Source of the DNA: Virgibacillus litoralis | GTDB lineage: Bacteria > Bacillota > Bacilli > Bacillales > Amphibacillaceae | Direction of reading: 5' to 3' | DNA length: 64,000 bases | Assembly (NCBI RefSeq): GCF_017873675.1 | Contig: NZ_JAGGKK010000022.1 | Coordinates: 1-64,000 of the forward strand | Shown here: in pieces, positions 1 to 6,776 of the stretch | Layout: each line of letters begins with the position of its first letter | How positions within the stretch are numbered: the first letter of the stretch is position 1 | Notes under the pieces: generated by a model | What the model was told of the DNA's origin: nothing | The model's database searches: none | The model's input: the letters and a program-made list of their open reading frames with translations, nothing else | Translations under genes and position numbers: made by a program

Positions 1-2
1 CA

Positions 3-482
3 CAGTCATTTTTTAATTCCAATGACTTTTATGGATATGCAACTTTAATCCATTTAATTGAAGTGACTGAGCCACTATCAAAAAGATATAGGCAGAAGGA
101 AGTTTGTATTGTTGCTAACGGCTATATGTGGCTTCATCAATACCCTTTAGAAGCCCACCACACAGTCACAACTATGTTCAATGCAAACGGTGAAATTGTT
201 CAATGGTATATAGATATTTGCCTTCAAAACGGAATGGAAAATGACGTACCTTGGATGGATGACCTATTTTTAGATATTGTAGTCCTACCATCAGGGGAAA
301 TCATACATCTTGATGCTGATGAGCTTCAGGATGCTTTTATAAGTGGTGTGATTACAAAATATCAATACAACTTAGCTTGGAATGAAGCAAATAAGGTAAC
401 TGAACTAATTAAAAATGGTGAATTTGGTTTATTGAAACTAGCAAACAAACATAAAAAGATTTTATTTGAAAAACTTCAATAG
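3..482 (+). CDS. DUF402-family protein, 5' end outside window
   Basis: The reading frame is open from the first bases of the window, so the GTG at 63 is probably internal and the true start lies upstream. The visible part resembles DUF402 (YgaC/FomD-like) proteins: a block reading NGYMWLHQYPLEAHHTVTTMF, then WYIDICLQNG and a D-rich stretch DDLFLDIVVLPSGEIIHLDADEL, the usual order of the acidic metal-binding residues. Family members are nucleotide phosphohydrolases in the few studied cases; the substrate here is unknown. It ends directly in front of a palindromic repeat and heads a run of unrelated small genes, so it looks like an accessory cassette. Confidence 0.7.
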   Translation, partial: QSFFNSNDFYGYATLIHLIEVTEPLSKRYRQKEVCIVANGYMWLHQYPLEAHHTVTTMFNANGEIVQWYIDICLQNGMENDVPWMDDLFLDIVVLPSGEIIHLDADELQDAFISGVITKYQYNLAWNEANKVTELIKNGEFGLLKLANKHKKILFEKLQ

Positions 483-546
483 ACTATTGCGCTAACGGGT
501 GCAATAGTTTAACAAGGGATCGTCGAATTTGGCGATCCTATTCTTA
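483..546 (+). repeat. Cassette-boundary palindromic element, copy A
   Basis: An 8-bp inverted repeat ACTATTGC/GCAATAGT (483-490, 501-508) encloses GCTAACGGGT. It is followed by AGTTTAACAAG and a second hairpin GGATCGTC/GGCGATCC (517-524, 531-538) with a T-rich tail. Copy B behind the next gene shares most of these bases. The second hairpin could double as a terminator for the DUF402 gene. Confidence 0.75.
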
Positions 547-606
547 TTTGAATCAACGCAGCAGGTTTGTTCAAGAAGAGTCAGTATATTTTTAGGGGGG
601 GAAGTA

Positions 607-1062
607 TTGGTTACTTTAATGTTAATGAATACTGGGGAATTTCAAATATATCTTAAATCAGCGGTAGAAAATTATGCTAAAGAAAAAGTTTTATCTAATA
701 ATTGGAATGAAGAAGAGTCTATTAGTAAGGCGAGAGAGGAATATGAAAAACTTTTGCCCAAAGGTGAGACCACTGAAAATAATTTCTTATATTCTATTCT
801 AAATGAAGGTCAAACAATTGGAGCAGTATGGCTTGAACAAAAGAATAACGAGAACGGATTTATCCGTGATATTAGGATTTCAGAAAAATATCAGGGACTT
901 GGGTATGGTAAGGAAGCAATGAGTCAAATTGAAATAATGGGTAAAAAATTGGGTTTAAGGAAAATAGGACTTCACGTTTTTGGTCATAACAAAGTAGCAA
1001 GAGGTCTATATGAGAAACTAGGCTATCAAACTACAAATGTTATGATGATAAAAGAGATATAA
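607..1062 (+). CDS. GNAT-family N-acetyltransferase
   Basis: A 151-residue acetyl-CoA-dependent acyltransferase of the GNAT fold. The C-terminal half has the acetyl-CoA pyrophosphate loop (RISEKYQGLGYGKEAM, pattern Q-x-x-G-x-G/A), then an amphipathic segment and the typical end GHNKVARGLYEKLGYQ. I chose the TTG at 607 because a run AGGGGGG (594-600) sits six bases before it and the product then begins MVTLMLMNTGEF, like relatives; the upstream ATG at 529 lies inside repeat copy A and has no ribosome site. The acceptor substrate cannot be told. It stands alone between two palindromic elements, consistent with a mobile cassette. Confidence 0.85.
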   Translation: MVTLMLMNTGEFQIYLKSAVENYAKEKVLSNNWNEEESISKAREEYEKLLPKGETTENNFLYSILNEGQTIGAVWLEQKNNENGFIRDIRISEKYQGLGYGKEAMSQIEIMGKKLGLRKIGLHVFGHNKVARGLYEKLGYQTTNVMMIKEI

Positions 1063-1071
1063 AATTATTTG

Positions 1072-1138
1072 TCTTGCTTAACTAAAGGGTGCAAGAGTTT
1101 AACAAATGATCGTCGTTTACGGCGATCCTATTTTTGTA
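1072..1138 (+). repeat. Cassette-boundary palindromic element, copy B
   Basis: CTTGC/GCAAG (1073-1077, 1091-1095) flank TTAACTAAAGGGT, followed by AGTTTAACAAA and the hairpin GATCG/CGATC (1108-1112, 1123-1127) with a CTATTTTTG tail. It aligns with copy A over about 55 bases, including the GGGTGCAA core and the AGTTTAACAA and GATCGTCG..GGCGATCCTATT blocks. Confidence 0.75.
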
Positions 1139-1223
1139 TTTGGGGAATCATTGGAATCTTATGTTAAAACAAGTATGTGAACAGATGTACTTAAATTAAT
1201 GAAGCAGAATTCTATAATAAGAC

Positions 1224-1624
1224 TTGGTTAGGGGGGTTACGGTATTTCGAGATAGAGCTTCGGTAGTAATTGTAGAAAATAAGAGGGTTGGATTAATTAA
1301 AAGAATTAGAGAAGGAAATATTTATTATGTGTTTCCTGGCGGTGGAATAGAAAATGGCGAAACATCAGTAGATGGAGCGAAAAGAGAAGCATTGGAAGAA
1401 TTGGGCGTAGAAGTTAAGGTGAAAGACTGCATTTCAAAGGTCGAATACAACGGAACCCAATATTTTTTTCTATCTGAAATAATTGATGGGGAATTCGGAA
1501 CTGGAGAAGGTGAAGTGTACATAGACGAACATATTCGCCTATGTGGGTTGATTTAGATAAATTACCATCTATTGATGTTAAACCTAAAGAAGTTGCTTTA
1601 AATGTTCAAGGCATATTCAAGTAA
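1224..1624 (+). pseudogene. Nudix hydrolase with 3' frameshift
   Basis: A Nudix phosphohydrolase: the box GGGIENGETSVDGAKREALEELG follows the usual G-x5-E-x7-REUXEE spacing and lies behind an N-terminal strand set (ASVVIVENKRVGLIKR). The frame runs to a stop at 1556, but the family's C-terminal block continues in another frame from 1541 (MWVDLDKLPSIDVKPKEVA, stop 1622-1624), so a one-base indel lies near 1535-1545. The start is also weak: a TTG at 1224 precedes rather than follows the AGGGGGG ribosome-site-like run. Either a decaying gene or a sequencing indel. Its stop falls inside the next palindromic element, as expected of a cassette. Substrate unknown. Confidence 0.75.
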
Positions 1625-1670
1625 AGGGTGCTTTCCTTGAATATGGAATTGCACTCCTTGTTCAACTATA
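1612..1670 (+). repeat. Cassette-boundary palindromic element, copy C
   Basis: A perfect 10-bp inverted repeat CATATTCAAG/CTTGAATATG (1612-1621, 1636-1645) with TAAAGGGTGC in the loop, followed by CACTCCTTGTTCAACTA. The GGGTGC core and the CTTGTTCAACTA block link it to copies B and D, although the stem sequence differs. Confidence 0.6.
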
Positions 1671-1755
1671 GCCGCAGAATAGATGAAGAAGGATAATAGA
1701 CTGTTTTTATAGAATAGTATCTGTATATGAATAAATAGGGAGTGGTTTTTAATGA

Positions 1756-2592
1756 GTGGGATTTGTAATTAATCATGAAGAAAGAGACTTAGAATTACCT
1801 AATTATCGAAAAAAACTTATGAAAGCAATCGAAAATGATTTTCTAAACGATGATAATGTTTTAGCACTTTTTTATGGTGGTTCCATTGGAAATGAGAATA
1901 CGGATTTGTATTCAGATATTGACCTTAGAGTAGTTGTAAAACCTGAAAAAATTGAGGAATACATTTCAAACAAAAAAAAGCGTCCTCAAAGATGGGGAAA
2001 TGTCCTCTATTTTGAAGACATGAACCCATTTTCGATTTATACTGTTATTCACTATGAGTGTTTCATTAAAGTAGATACATTTTATTATAAGCCTGATGAT
2101 ATTCGTCCCTCTGTTTGGTTGAAAAATATAAAAATTATTAAAGATAAAGATGACATGATAGCAGGAATTCTAAAAAGGTCAATGACTCTAACCTATGAAC
2201 CATCGTTTGATGAATTTGAGTTGTGGCGAACAAAGTTTTCTGCACATTTACATGAAGCATATAGAAGAGCTATGAGAAACGAGTATTATTATGCTTTGAA
2301 TTGTATCGATAGTTTACGGTTATCAATTGCAACTGCATGGTATATGAATGCAGGGGTTCAACCAAATGCTTTTAGTGACTGGGCTAAATATGAAGGAAAC
2401 AGAAGTAAGTTGGAGAACTGGCAGAAAACTCTCCTTGAGAGCTGGGAATGCGGAAGAAATAAAAACGAAATAAAAAATGTTATGAAAAGTATAGTTCATG
2501 AGTTTAGAAAAGTTCATGGTTCTCTTTGTGATAAATTAGATATTGAAGAAAATCCAATATGGGTAGAGAAAATTATTGATAAGGTTATATGA
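1756..2592 (+). CDS. Nucleotidyltransferase-domain protein (antibiotic-modifying type fold)
   Basis: A 278-residue protein with the polymerase-beta-type nucleotidyltransferase motif GGSIGNENTDLYSDIDLRV (residues about 41-59); the two aspartates of DID are the expected metal ligands. The C-terminal half is helical (HEAYRRAMRNEYYYALNCIDSLRLSIATAWY), as in aminoglycoside and lincosamide nucleotidyltransferases. That suggests NMP transfer to a small molecule, but the substrate is not deducible and resistance should not be assumed. The start is a GTG at 1756 about ten bases after GGGAGTGG; a nearby ATG at 1752 is out of frame and closes after six codons. Last gene of the accessory cassette run. 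Confidence 0.75.
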   Translation: MGFVINHEERDLELPNYRKKLMKAIENDFLNDDNVLALFYGGSIGNENTDLYSDIDLRVVVKPEKIEEYISNKKKRPQRWGNVLYFEDMNPFSIYTVIHYECFIKVDTFYYKPDDIRPSVWLKNIKIIKDKDDMIAGILKRSMTLTYEPSFDEFELWRTKFSAHLHEAYRRAMRNEYYYALNCIDSLRLSIATAWYMNAGVQPNAFSDWAKYEGNRSKLENWQKTLLESWECGRNKNEIKNVMKSIVHEFRKVHGSLCDKLDIEENPIWVEKIIDKVI

Positions 2593-2605
2593 TTATTACC
2601 AACAC

Positions 2606-2650
2606 ACCTTGTTCAACTAATGGGCTTTAGTTGAATAAGAAAATAATCGT
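2606..2650 (+). repeat. Cassette-boundary palindromic element, copy D
   Basis: The most intact hairpin of the family: CTTGTTCAACTAA (2608-2620) pairs over 13 positions (one G-T) with TTAGTTGAATAAG (2627-2639) around the loop TGGGCT. The following AATCGTCC recalls the ATCGTCG block of copies A and B. Confidence 0.75.
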
Positions 2651-2659
2651 CCAATAATA

Positions 2660-2687
2660 AAGGAGTTTGAATTCAAGCTCCTTTTCT
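2660..2687 (+). terminator. Terminator-like hairpin at end of cassette region
   Basis: AAGGAGTTTGAATTCAAGCTCCTT (2660-2683) is a near-perfect palindrome with one G-T pair, followed by TTCTTG. It would end transcription from the nucleotidyltransferase gene. Confidence 0.6.
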
Positions 2688-2700
2688 TGTGAATAATAAT

Positions 2701-2758
2701 GCGATTTTTTTGTGATTTTGGTTGTGATTTCCTTTGCGATTTACTAAGAGATTTCGCT
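2701..2758 (+). repeat. Phased GYGATTT repeats
   Basis: Five units of the form G(C/T/A)GATTT begin at about 2701, 2712, 2724, 2736 and 2748, that is every 11-12 bases, roughly one helical turn. Function unknown; it borders the insertion-sequence remnant. Confidence 0.5.
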
Positions 2759-2864
2759 TGCCGCACCTCATAATGGAACCCGTTACTATTTGGCACCCTT
2801 TTTTAGGGCTCAAAAATAGGCTCTAAATATATGTTGGGGTACAGAAAGAATTCTGATAAAAGAA

Positions 2865-3050
2865 AACACGCAATCTCCTAATTTTGTTAGACTTTGTTTA
2901 GACCAATAAACAATCTACAAAAGGAGATGCGTGCAATTGAATTCTAACATGTCTTTACCAGGATTAGAAGAGTTTATCATTAGGGAGTCATTTGAATGTG
3001 ATGGCCAGTATCTCGGCTTGGAGAACTATCTAATCTATTTTTTACTGTAA
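2865..3050 (+). mobile_element. Insertion-sequence remnant (ISL3-like transposase start)
   Basis: A ribosome site AAAGGAGAT (2919-2927) is followed by a TTG-initiated 37-codon frame (2937-3050) beginning LNSNMSLPGLEEFII, like the first residues of ISL3-type transposases, and then stops; nothing of the catalytic region is present. An imperfect inverted repeat ACGCAATCTCCT/AGGAGATGCGT (about 2869-2880, 2921-2931) brackets the leader. This looks like the 5' end of an element whose remainder was deleted. The family call rests on a short match. Confidence 0.45.
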
Positions 3051-3080
3051 ATTTAACGGTTATGTGATTATAGGTGAGAT

Positions 3081-3139
3081 TTCACTTGTGATGTTGCACC
3101 TCACAAGTGAACCCCATTAGTATGAGGCGGGGTTGTTTT
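3081..3139 (+). terminator. Double hairpin before pfpI-like gene
   Basis: A perfect 11-bp inverted repeat TTCACTTGTGA/TCACAAGTGAA (3081-3091, 3101-3111) is followed by AACCCC/GGGGTT (3110-3115, 3129-3134) and GTTTT. Part of it (GAGATTTC.CTTG...GCACCTCA...GAACCC) also occurs at about 2749-2790, giving imperfect direct repeats on both sides of the insertion-sequence remnant. Confidence 0.5.
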
Positions 3140-3200
3140 AATTTGGATAAAATGGGAATACTCATTTATGAATCATCTTCTTAAAAGGAGCGGATCACAA

Positions 3201-3719
3201 ATGGGTAAAAAAATAGCAGCAGTATTAACAAATATGTTTGAGGATGTAGAATATACAAGTCCAGCAAAAGAATTTAAGGATGCTGGACATGAAGTGGTAA
3301 CTATAGAAAAGGAAAAAGGAAAACAAGTAACCGGTAAAAATAACGAGGCAACTGTCATCATTGATGAATCAATTGATGATGTGAATCCGGAAGAATTTGA
3401 TGCATTATTTATTCCTGGTGGGTTTTCACCTGATCAATTACGTGCCGATGAACGGTTCGTGACCTTTGCCAAACACTTTATGGATGTAAAAAAACCGGTA
3501 TTAGCAATCTGCCACGGTCCTCAGCTATTAATTACAGCTAGAACATTAGAAGGACGCAAAGCTACAGGTTTTAAATCTATTCAAGTGGATATGGATTACG
3601 CCGGTGCAAATGTAAAAGATGAAGAGGTTGTTGTTTGCGACAATCAACTGGTTACAAGCAGACAGCCAGATGACATTCCTGCATTTAATCGGGAGTCATT
3701 AAAGCTTTTAGATAAATAA
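3201..3719 (+). CDS. DJ-1/PfpI-family protein (general stress protein 18 type)
   Basis: A 172-residue type-1 glutamine-amidotransferase-like protein close to B. subtilis YfkM. The nucleophile elbow is AICHGPQ, with the reactive cysteine followed by histidine, and the body (EDVEYTSPAKEFKDAGHEV, PGGFSPDQLRAD, VTSRQPDDIPAFNRE) follows the family end to end. Relatives act as protein or glyoxal deglycases or stress chaperones; the exact reaction here is an inference. The ATG at 3201 was preferred over that at 3168 because AAAAGGAG sits ten bases before it and the product then begins MGKKIAAVLTN. Single gene, transcribed toward yaaH. Confidence 0.9.
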   Translation: MGKKIAAVLTNMFEDVEYTSPAKEFKDAGHEVVTIEKEKGKQVTGKNNEATVIIDESIDDVNPEEFDALFIPGGFSPDQLRADERFVTFAKHFMDVKKPVLAICHGPQLLITARTLEGRKATGFKSIQVDMDYAGANVKDEEVVVCDNQLVTSRQPDDIPAFNRESLKLLDK

Positions 3720-3737
3720 TAAAACGAACAAGAGGGC

Positions 3738-3832
3738 TAGGACAAAAGTGTTTTAGTCAAAGTGAAATCCGAACTGTGATTCGAAATTCTTGAAATAGAA
3801 TTCGAATTAGTTCGGATTTATTTTTCTTTATA
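3738..3832. repeat. Dispersed hairpin repeat, copy 1 (inverted copy at 25584)
   Basis: An inverted repeat AATCCGAACT/AGTTCGGATT with inner arms TTCGAA..TTCGAA lies between the convergent pfpI-like gene and yaaH. The block from CTAGGACAAAAGT through the hairpin reappears as its reverse complement at about 25584-25672. It may also serve as a bidirectional terminator, since A- and T-rich tracts flank it. Confidence 0.65.
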
Positions 3833-3835
3833 TTT

Positions 3836-5125
3836 TTATTCCAGTTTTTCAATAGTAAAGTTATCCTGTAGCAGAATCCAATTTTGTGGAAATGCCAATC
3901 CAAGTTTCCAATAACTTATTCCACGCAATCCCAATTGTTTAATTAAATCAAATTTCGCCTGAATTGATCTGGCATCTTCAAACCATACCTCATGCTGATT
4001 TCCCTGGTCATCTGTATACGTATAAAATGGAGCCTGTGCTTCTGTATCGTACTCAATAGCTACGTTCTGCTCGCGGGCTCTGGCAATTGCTTGTTGCGGG
4101 CTGAGTGCTTCAGCAGGTTCGCCACCTTCTTCATAAGGTAATGTCCAGTCATAGCCGTATAGATTTTGTCCTAATAAGATTTTATTTGCAGGCATTACAC
4201 TTAAGGCAAAGTTAACTACTTTACGGACTTCATTTATTGGTGATACAGCCCTTGGTGGACCACCGCTATATCCCCATTCATAGGTCATTAACACTACAAA
4301 ATCCGCTAATTCACCATGTACCGCATAGTCGTGTGCTTCATACCATGCCCCCTCTTGTTCTGCACTGGTTTTTGGTGCTAGTGCGGTCGACATTAATAAA
4401 CCGGCTTCTGAAAGTCGCTGCTTTGCTTTACGTAAAAAATTATTATACGCTTCTCTATCTTCTGGCGGCAAGAATTCAAAGTCGAAGTGAACATCACTAT
4501 ATCCAACTTCATTTGCTACATTGACAATGTTGTCCAGCAGCGTATTTTGTACTGCCTGAACGGTTACGATGATATGACCTAGATCTCTGCTGAAAGATCC
4601 TTCTTCCAAGGTAGTTACTACGAGCATAAGTGATACATTTTCGGCATCTGCAATTTGCTTAAAGTTATCAAGTGGTGGTGCTGTAAGGGTTCCATCACGA
4701 CTCACCCGGTAGCTAAAAGGGGCAAGGTACGTAAGGTATGGAGCATTTTTGGTTGCAGAGTTAATTAATGTTTCTGAAACTTCATCACCAGTTGGCTCAA
4801 TATAAGCATTAACGGTAATTTCGCGTTTTTGTCTGGCAGGTATATATAGGCGTTGGCTAACAGATAATATACTTCCTACCTGTAAATTATTTATTTGAGC
4901 TAATTGCTGATATGACATACCAAATTTTTGAGCAATAGAATACAAGCTATCACCGGGCTGAACAACATAAAATTCACCAGCAATAGGAATTACTAGTGAT
5001 TGACCTACAACAAGGTTATTTGGTGTATCCAGTTCATTGGAATCGATGACATCACTAGGGTTAGCCCCATATGTATTTGCAATTGCATTTAGTGTATCCC
5101 CTTGTTGTACAACATGAATTTGCAC
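3836..5125 (-). CDS. yaaH: Spore cortex-lytic enzyme with two LysM domains and GH18 domain
   Basis: A 429-residue homologue of B. subtilis YaaH and B. cereus SleL. Two LysM peptidoglycan-binding modules come first (IHVVQQGDTLNAIANTYG and FYVVQPGDSLYSIAQKFG), then a glycoside hydrolase 18 barrel with the signature VHFDFEFL supplying the DxE pair. Known relatives cleave muramic-delta-lactam cortex fragments as N-acetylglucosaminidases during germination and are built into the spore coat. No signal peptide, as expected for a mother-cell protein. The start is the GTG at 5125, six bases after GGGAGGG; the frame's earlier GTG at 5140 overlaps that ribosome site. A sigma-E-type promoter lies just upstream. 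Confidence 0.95.
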   Translation of the reverse strand: MQIHVVQQGDTLNAIANTYGANPSDVIDSNELDTPNNLVVGQSLVIPIAGEFYVVQPGDSLYSIAQKFGMSYQQLAQINNLQVGSILSVSQRLYIPARQKREITVNAYIEPTGDEVSETLINSATKNAPYLTYLAPFSYRVSRDGTLTAPPLDNFKQIADAENVSLMLVVTTLEEGSFSRDLGHIIVTVQAVQNTLLDNIVNVANEVGYSDVHFDFEFLPPEDREAYNNFLRKAKQRLSEAGLLMSTALAPKTSAEQEGAWYEAHDYAVHGELADFVVLMTYEWGYSGGPPRAVSPINEVRKVVNFALSVMPANKILLGQNLYGYDWTLPYEEGGEPAEALSPQQAIARAREQNVAIEYDTEAQAPFYTYTDDQGNQHEVWFEDARSIQAKFDLIKQLGLRGISYWKLGLAFPQNWILLQDNFTIEKLE

Positions 5126-5157
5126 AAAAATCCCTCCCACGATTTCGTCCTACTTAC

Positions 5158-5186
5158 ACTTTATGAGGGGGATGGGGCAGATATAC
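5158..5186 (-). promoter_or_regulatory. Candidate sigma-E promoter of yaaH
   Basis: On the minus strand GTATATC (5180-5186) and CATAAAGT (5158-5165) are separated by 14 bases, close to the sigma-E pattern KMATATT-N14-15-CATACAMT. yaaH of B. subtilis is sigma-E controlled, so position and family agree. Confidence 0.6.
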
Positions 5187-5188
5187 CT

Positions 5189-5722
5189 TTAGATTGGTTC
5201 AGTGTTTGCATCCATAACGGAACGCATTAAGTATAGAGCATACTCATTACCTTCTTTTTCTTCGGATGCCATACAATTCTTAGGAATATGCATAGAGTAT
5301 TGATACATATAGGCATCTTTTGCAGTAAATAAAATACATATATCTCCAGCAATTCCTGCCAGGATTAAATTGGTTTTGCCAAGGTCATTTAGCAAGGCAT
5401 GTAGTGGACTTTGGAAAAAGGCTGAATGCTGTGGCTTGATTAGAAAATAATCATCATCATCTGGCTTTAGCTCGTGGATAATGTGTTGGCTGAATTTATT
5501 CTCACAATGATTAATAATTTTGCGAAAGTCTGCCTGCCACAAGCCATAATGATCATTTACATAGATAATTGGTATATTACTTTTTTTGCCAAAACTTCTT
5601 AAGCGCTTTAAATGTGGTAAAATTTCATTAGTGTTCTTGAGTAGTTTTTCACTGCCGTCAAAATTAAAATTGTTAATAATATCAATAAATATAATTGCGC
5701 TATTATCAATGTAGGTTTTCAT
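5189..5722 (-). CDS. yaaI: Isochorismatase-family cysteine hydrolase
   Basis: A 177-residue isochorismatase-like hydrolase. The N-terminal strand AIIFIDIINNFNF carries the catalytic aspartate, KPQHSAFF the lysine/histidine region, and LAGIAGDICILFTAKDAY the nucleophilic cysteine with its cis-peptide. The reaction of YaaI-type members is unknown. The ATG at 5722 follows AAAGGAGT at good spacing; an ATG eight codons earlier overlaps that site. It lies between yaaH and the divergent tadA as in B. subtilis. Confidence 0.88.
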   Translation of the reverse strand: MKTYIDNSAIIFIDIINNFNFDGSEKLLKNTNEILPHLKRLRSFGKKSNIPIIYVNDHYGLWQADFRKIINHCENKFSQHIIHELKPDDDDYFLIKPQHSAFFQSPLHALLNDLGKTNLILAGIAGDICILFTAKDAYMYQYSMHIPKNCMASEEKEGNEYALYLMRSVMDANTEPI

Positions 5723-5784
5723 AGGAGACTCCTTTCTATTTCTCATTATTTCCTATATTGGTGATTTCAAACTTTGCGAGGTGT

Positions 5785-6249
5785 ATGGATTTGGATGATG
5801 TAATATATATGCGTGATGCAATAAATCAAGCGATAAAAGCAAAAGAAATTGGTGAGGTTCCTATAGGAGCTGTAATTGTATTTAAAGGTGAAATTATTGC
5901 GACAGGATACAATCTACGCGAAACTTCACAGGAAACTTTATCCCATGCTGAGCTTGTTGCTATAAGAAAGGCGAACGAAAAAATCGGCAGTTGGAGGCTT
6001 GAGGACTGTACGTTATATGTGACACTTGAACCTTGTCCGATGTGTGCTGGTGCTATTGTGCAATCACGAATTAAGCGTGTCGTATTTGGTGCAATTGATA
6101 AAAAGGCAGGCTGTGCAGGTACGTTGATGAATTTACTGGATGACGAACGTTTCAATCATCAGGTTGAACTTACAAGTGGCATTTTGGAGGAGGAATGCAG
6201 AAATCTGCTTACTGATTTTTTTAAGGATTTGCGAAAAAGGAAAAAATAA
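5785..6249 (+). CDS. tadA: tRNA adenosine(34) deaminase
   Basis: A 154-residue deaminase converting A34 of tRNA-Arg(ACG) to inosine. The zinc site is complete: HAE in LSHAELVAI gives the histidine ligand and the proton-shuttling glutamate, and TLEPCPMCAGAI gives the two cysteines. The tail RFNHQVELTSGILEEECRNLL aligns with B. subtilis YaaJ. The ATG at 5785, preceded by GCGAGGTG, gives an N terminus matching relatives; a TTG at 5758 would extend it by nine residues into the divergent promoter area. Followed by the SRP RNA gene, the conserved order. Confidence 0.95.
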   Translation: MDLDDVIYMRDAINQAIKAKEIGEVPIGAVIVFKGEIIATGYNLRETSQETLSHAELVAIRKANEKIGSWRLEDCTLYVTLEPCPMCAGAIVQSRIKRVVFGAIDKKAGCAGTLMNLLDDERFNHQVELTSGILEEECRNLLTDFFKDLRKRKK

Positions 6250-6279
6250 TAACTTCCAAATAATCTCATCAATTTCTAA

Positions 6280-6308
6280 TTGCATTATTACTGTAAAATC
6301 GTTATAAT
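6280..6308 (+). promoter_or_regulatory. Sigma-A promoter of SRP RNA
   Basis: TTGCAT (6280-6285), 17-base spacer and a perfect TATAAT (6303-6308), placed 6-8 bases before the mature RNA start. Confidence 0.75.
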
Positions 6309-6313
6309 TATTA

Positions 6314-6585
6314 TTGCCGTGCTAAGTGGGGAGGTAGCGGTGCCCTGTACTCGCAATCCGCTATAGCGAGGCTGAATTCCCATTCGAGGTAAGACGACTT
6401 TAGGGTCTGCCTTAAGGGATTGGTGTTGACGCCGAGGTCCTGCGCAACAGAGACCCATGAATTCTGTCAGATCCGGAAGGAAGCAGCAGTAAGTGGTTAT
6501 CTCAGTGTGCCGCGGGGAAGCCTAGGCCGAGCCATGAACTTGAGTAACGCTTAGGGACGCCTTATCGACAGTGGGTGCACGGTTA
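6314..6585 (+). ncRNA. ffs: Signal recognition particle RNA (scRNA, 6S-like large form)
   Basis: About 270 nt, the long Bacillus-type SRP RNA with an Alu domain. It begins TTGCCGTGCTAAGTGGGGAGG, contains the helix-8 core TCAGATCCGGAAGGAAGCAG with the GGAA-type apical loop that binds Ffh, and ends GGTGCACGGTTA, complementary to the 5' end. It targets ribosomes making membrane and secreted proteins. Position between tadA and dnaX is conserved. Confidence 0.95.
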
Positions 6586-6592
6586 CATAATT

Positions 6593-6639
6593 AAAGGCTG
6601 TATCAATATCCATTGTGATGTTTGATACAGCCTTTTTAT
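6593..6639 (+). terminator. Rho-independent terminator of SRP RNA
   Basis: GGCTGTATCAA (6596-6606) pairs with TTGATACAGCC (6622-6632), followed by TTTTTATT. Confidence 0.9.
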
Positions 6640-6714
6640 TCTTAATATGTTATCAATGAAAATGAACGATTTAGCACTTTAATTTTACCAAATAAAATGA
6701 ATTATACGTTAAGG

Positions 6715-6744
6715 TTCACATTCACCCCCATAATCGAGTATAAT
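6715..6744 (+). promoter_or_regulatory. Candidate sigma-A promoter of dnaX
   Basis: TTCACA (6715-6720), 18-base spacer and TATAAT (6739-6744), 33 bases before the dnaX start. Confidence 0.6.
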
Positions 6745-6776
6745 TTAGATAGAATTCACAAAGGGGAACGTTCATT

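Noticed and set aside
483-2650. CRISPR array
   Set aside because: The repeats are too diverged and separated by whole genes; spacing and structure do not fit CRISPR.
6250-6776. Possible tRNA or second RNA gene beside the SRP RNA
   Set aside because: The hairpin at 6593-6639 is simply the SRP RNA terminator; no cloverleaf is visible.
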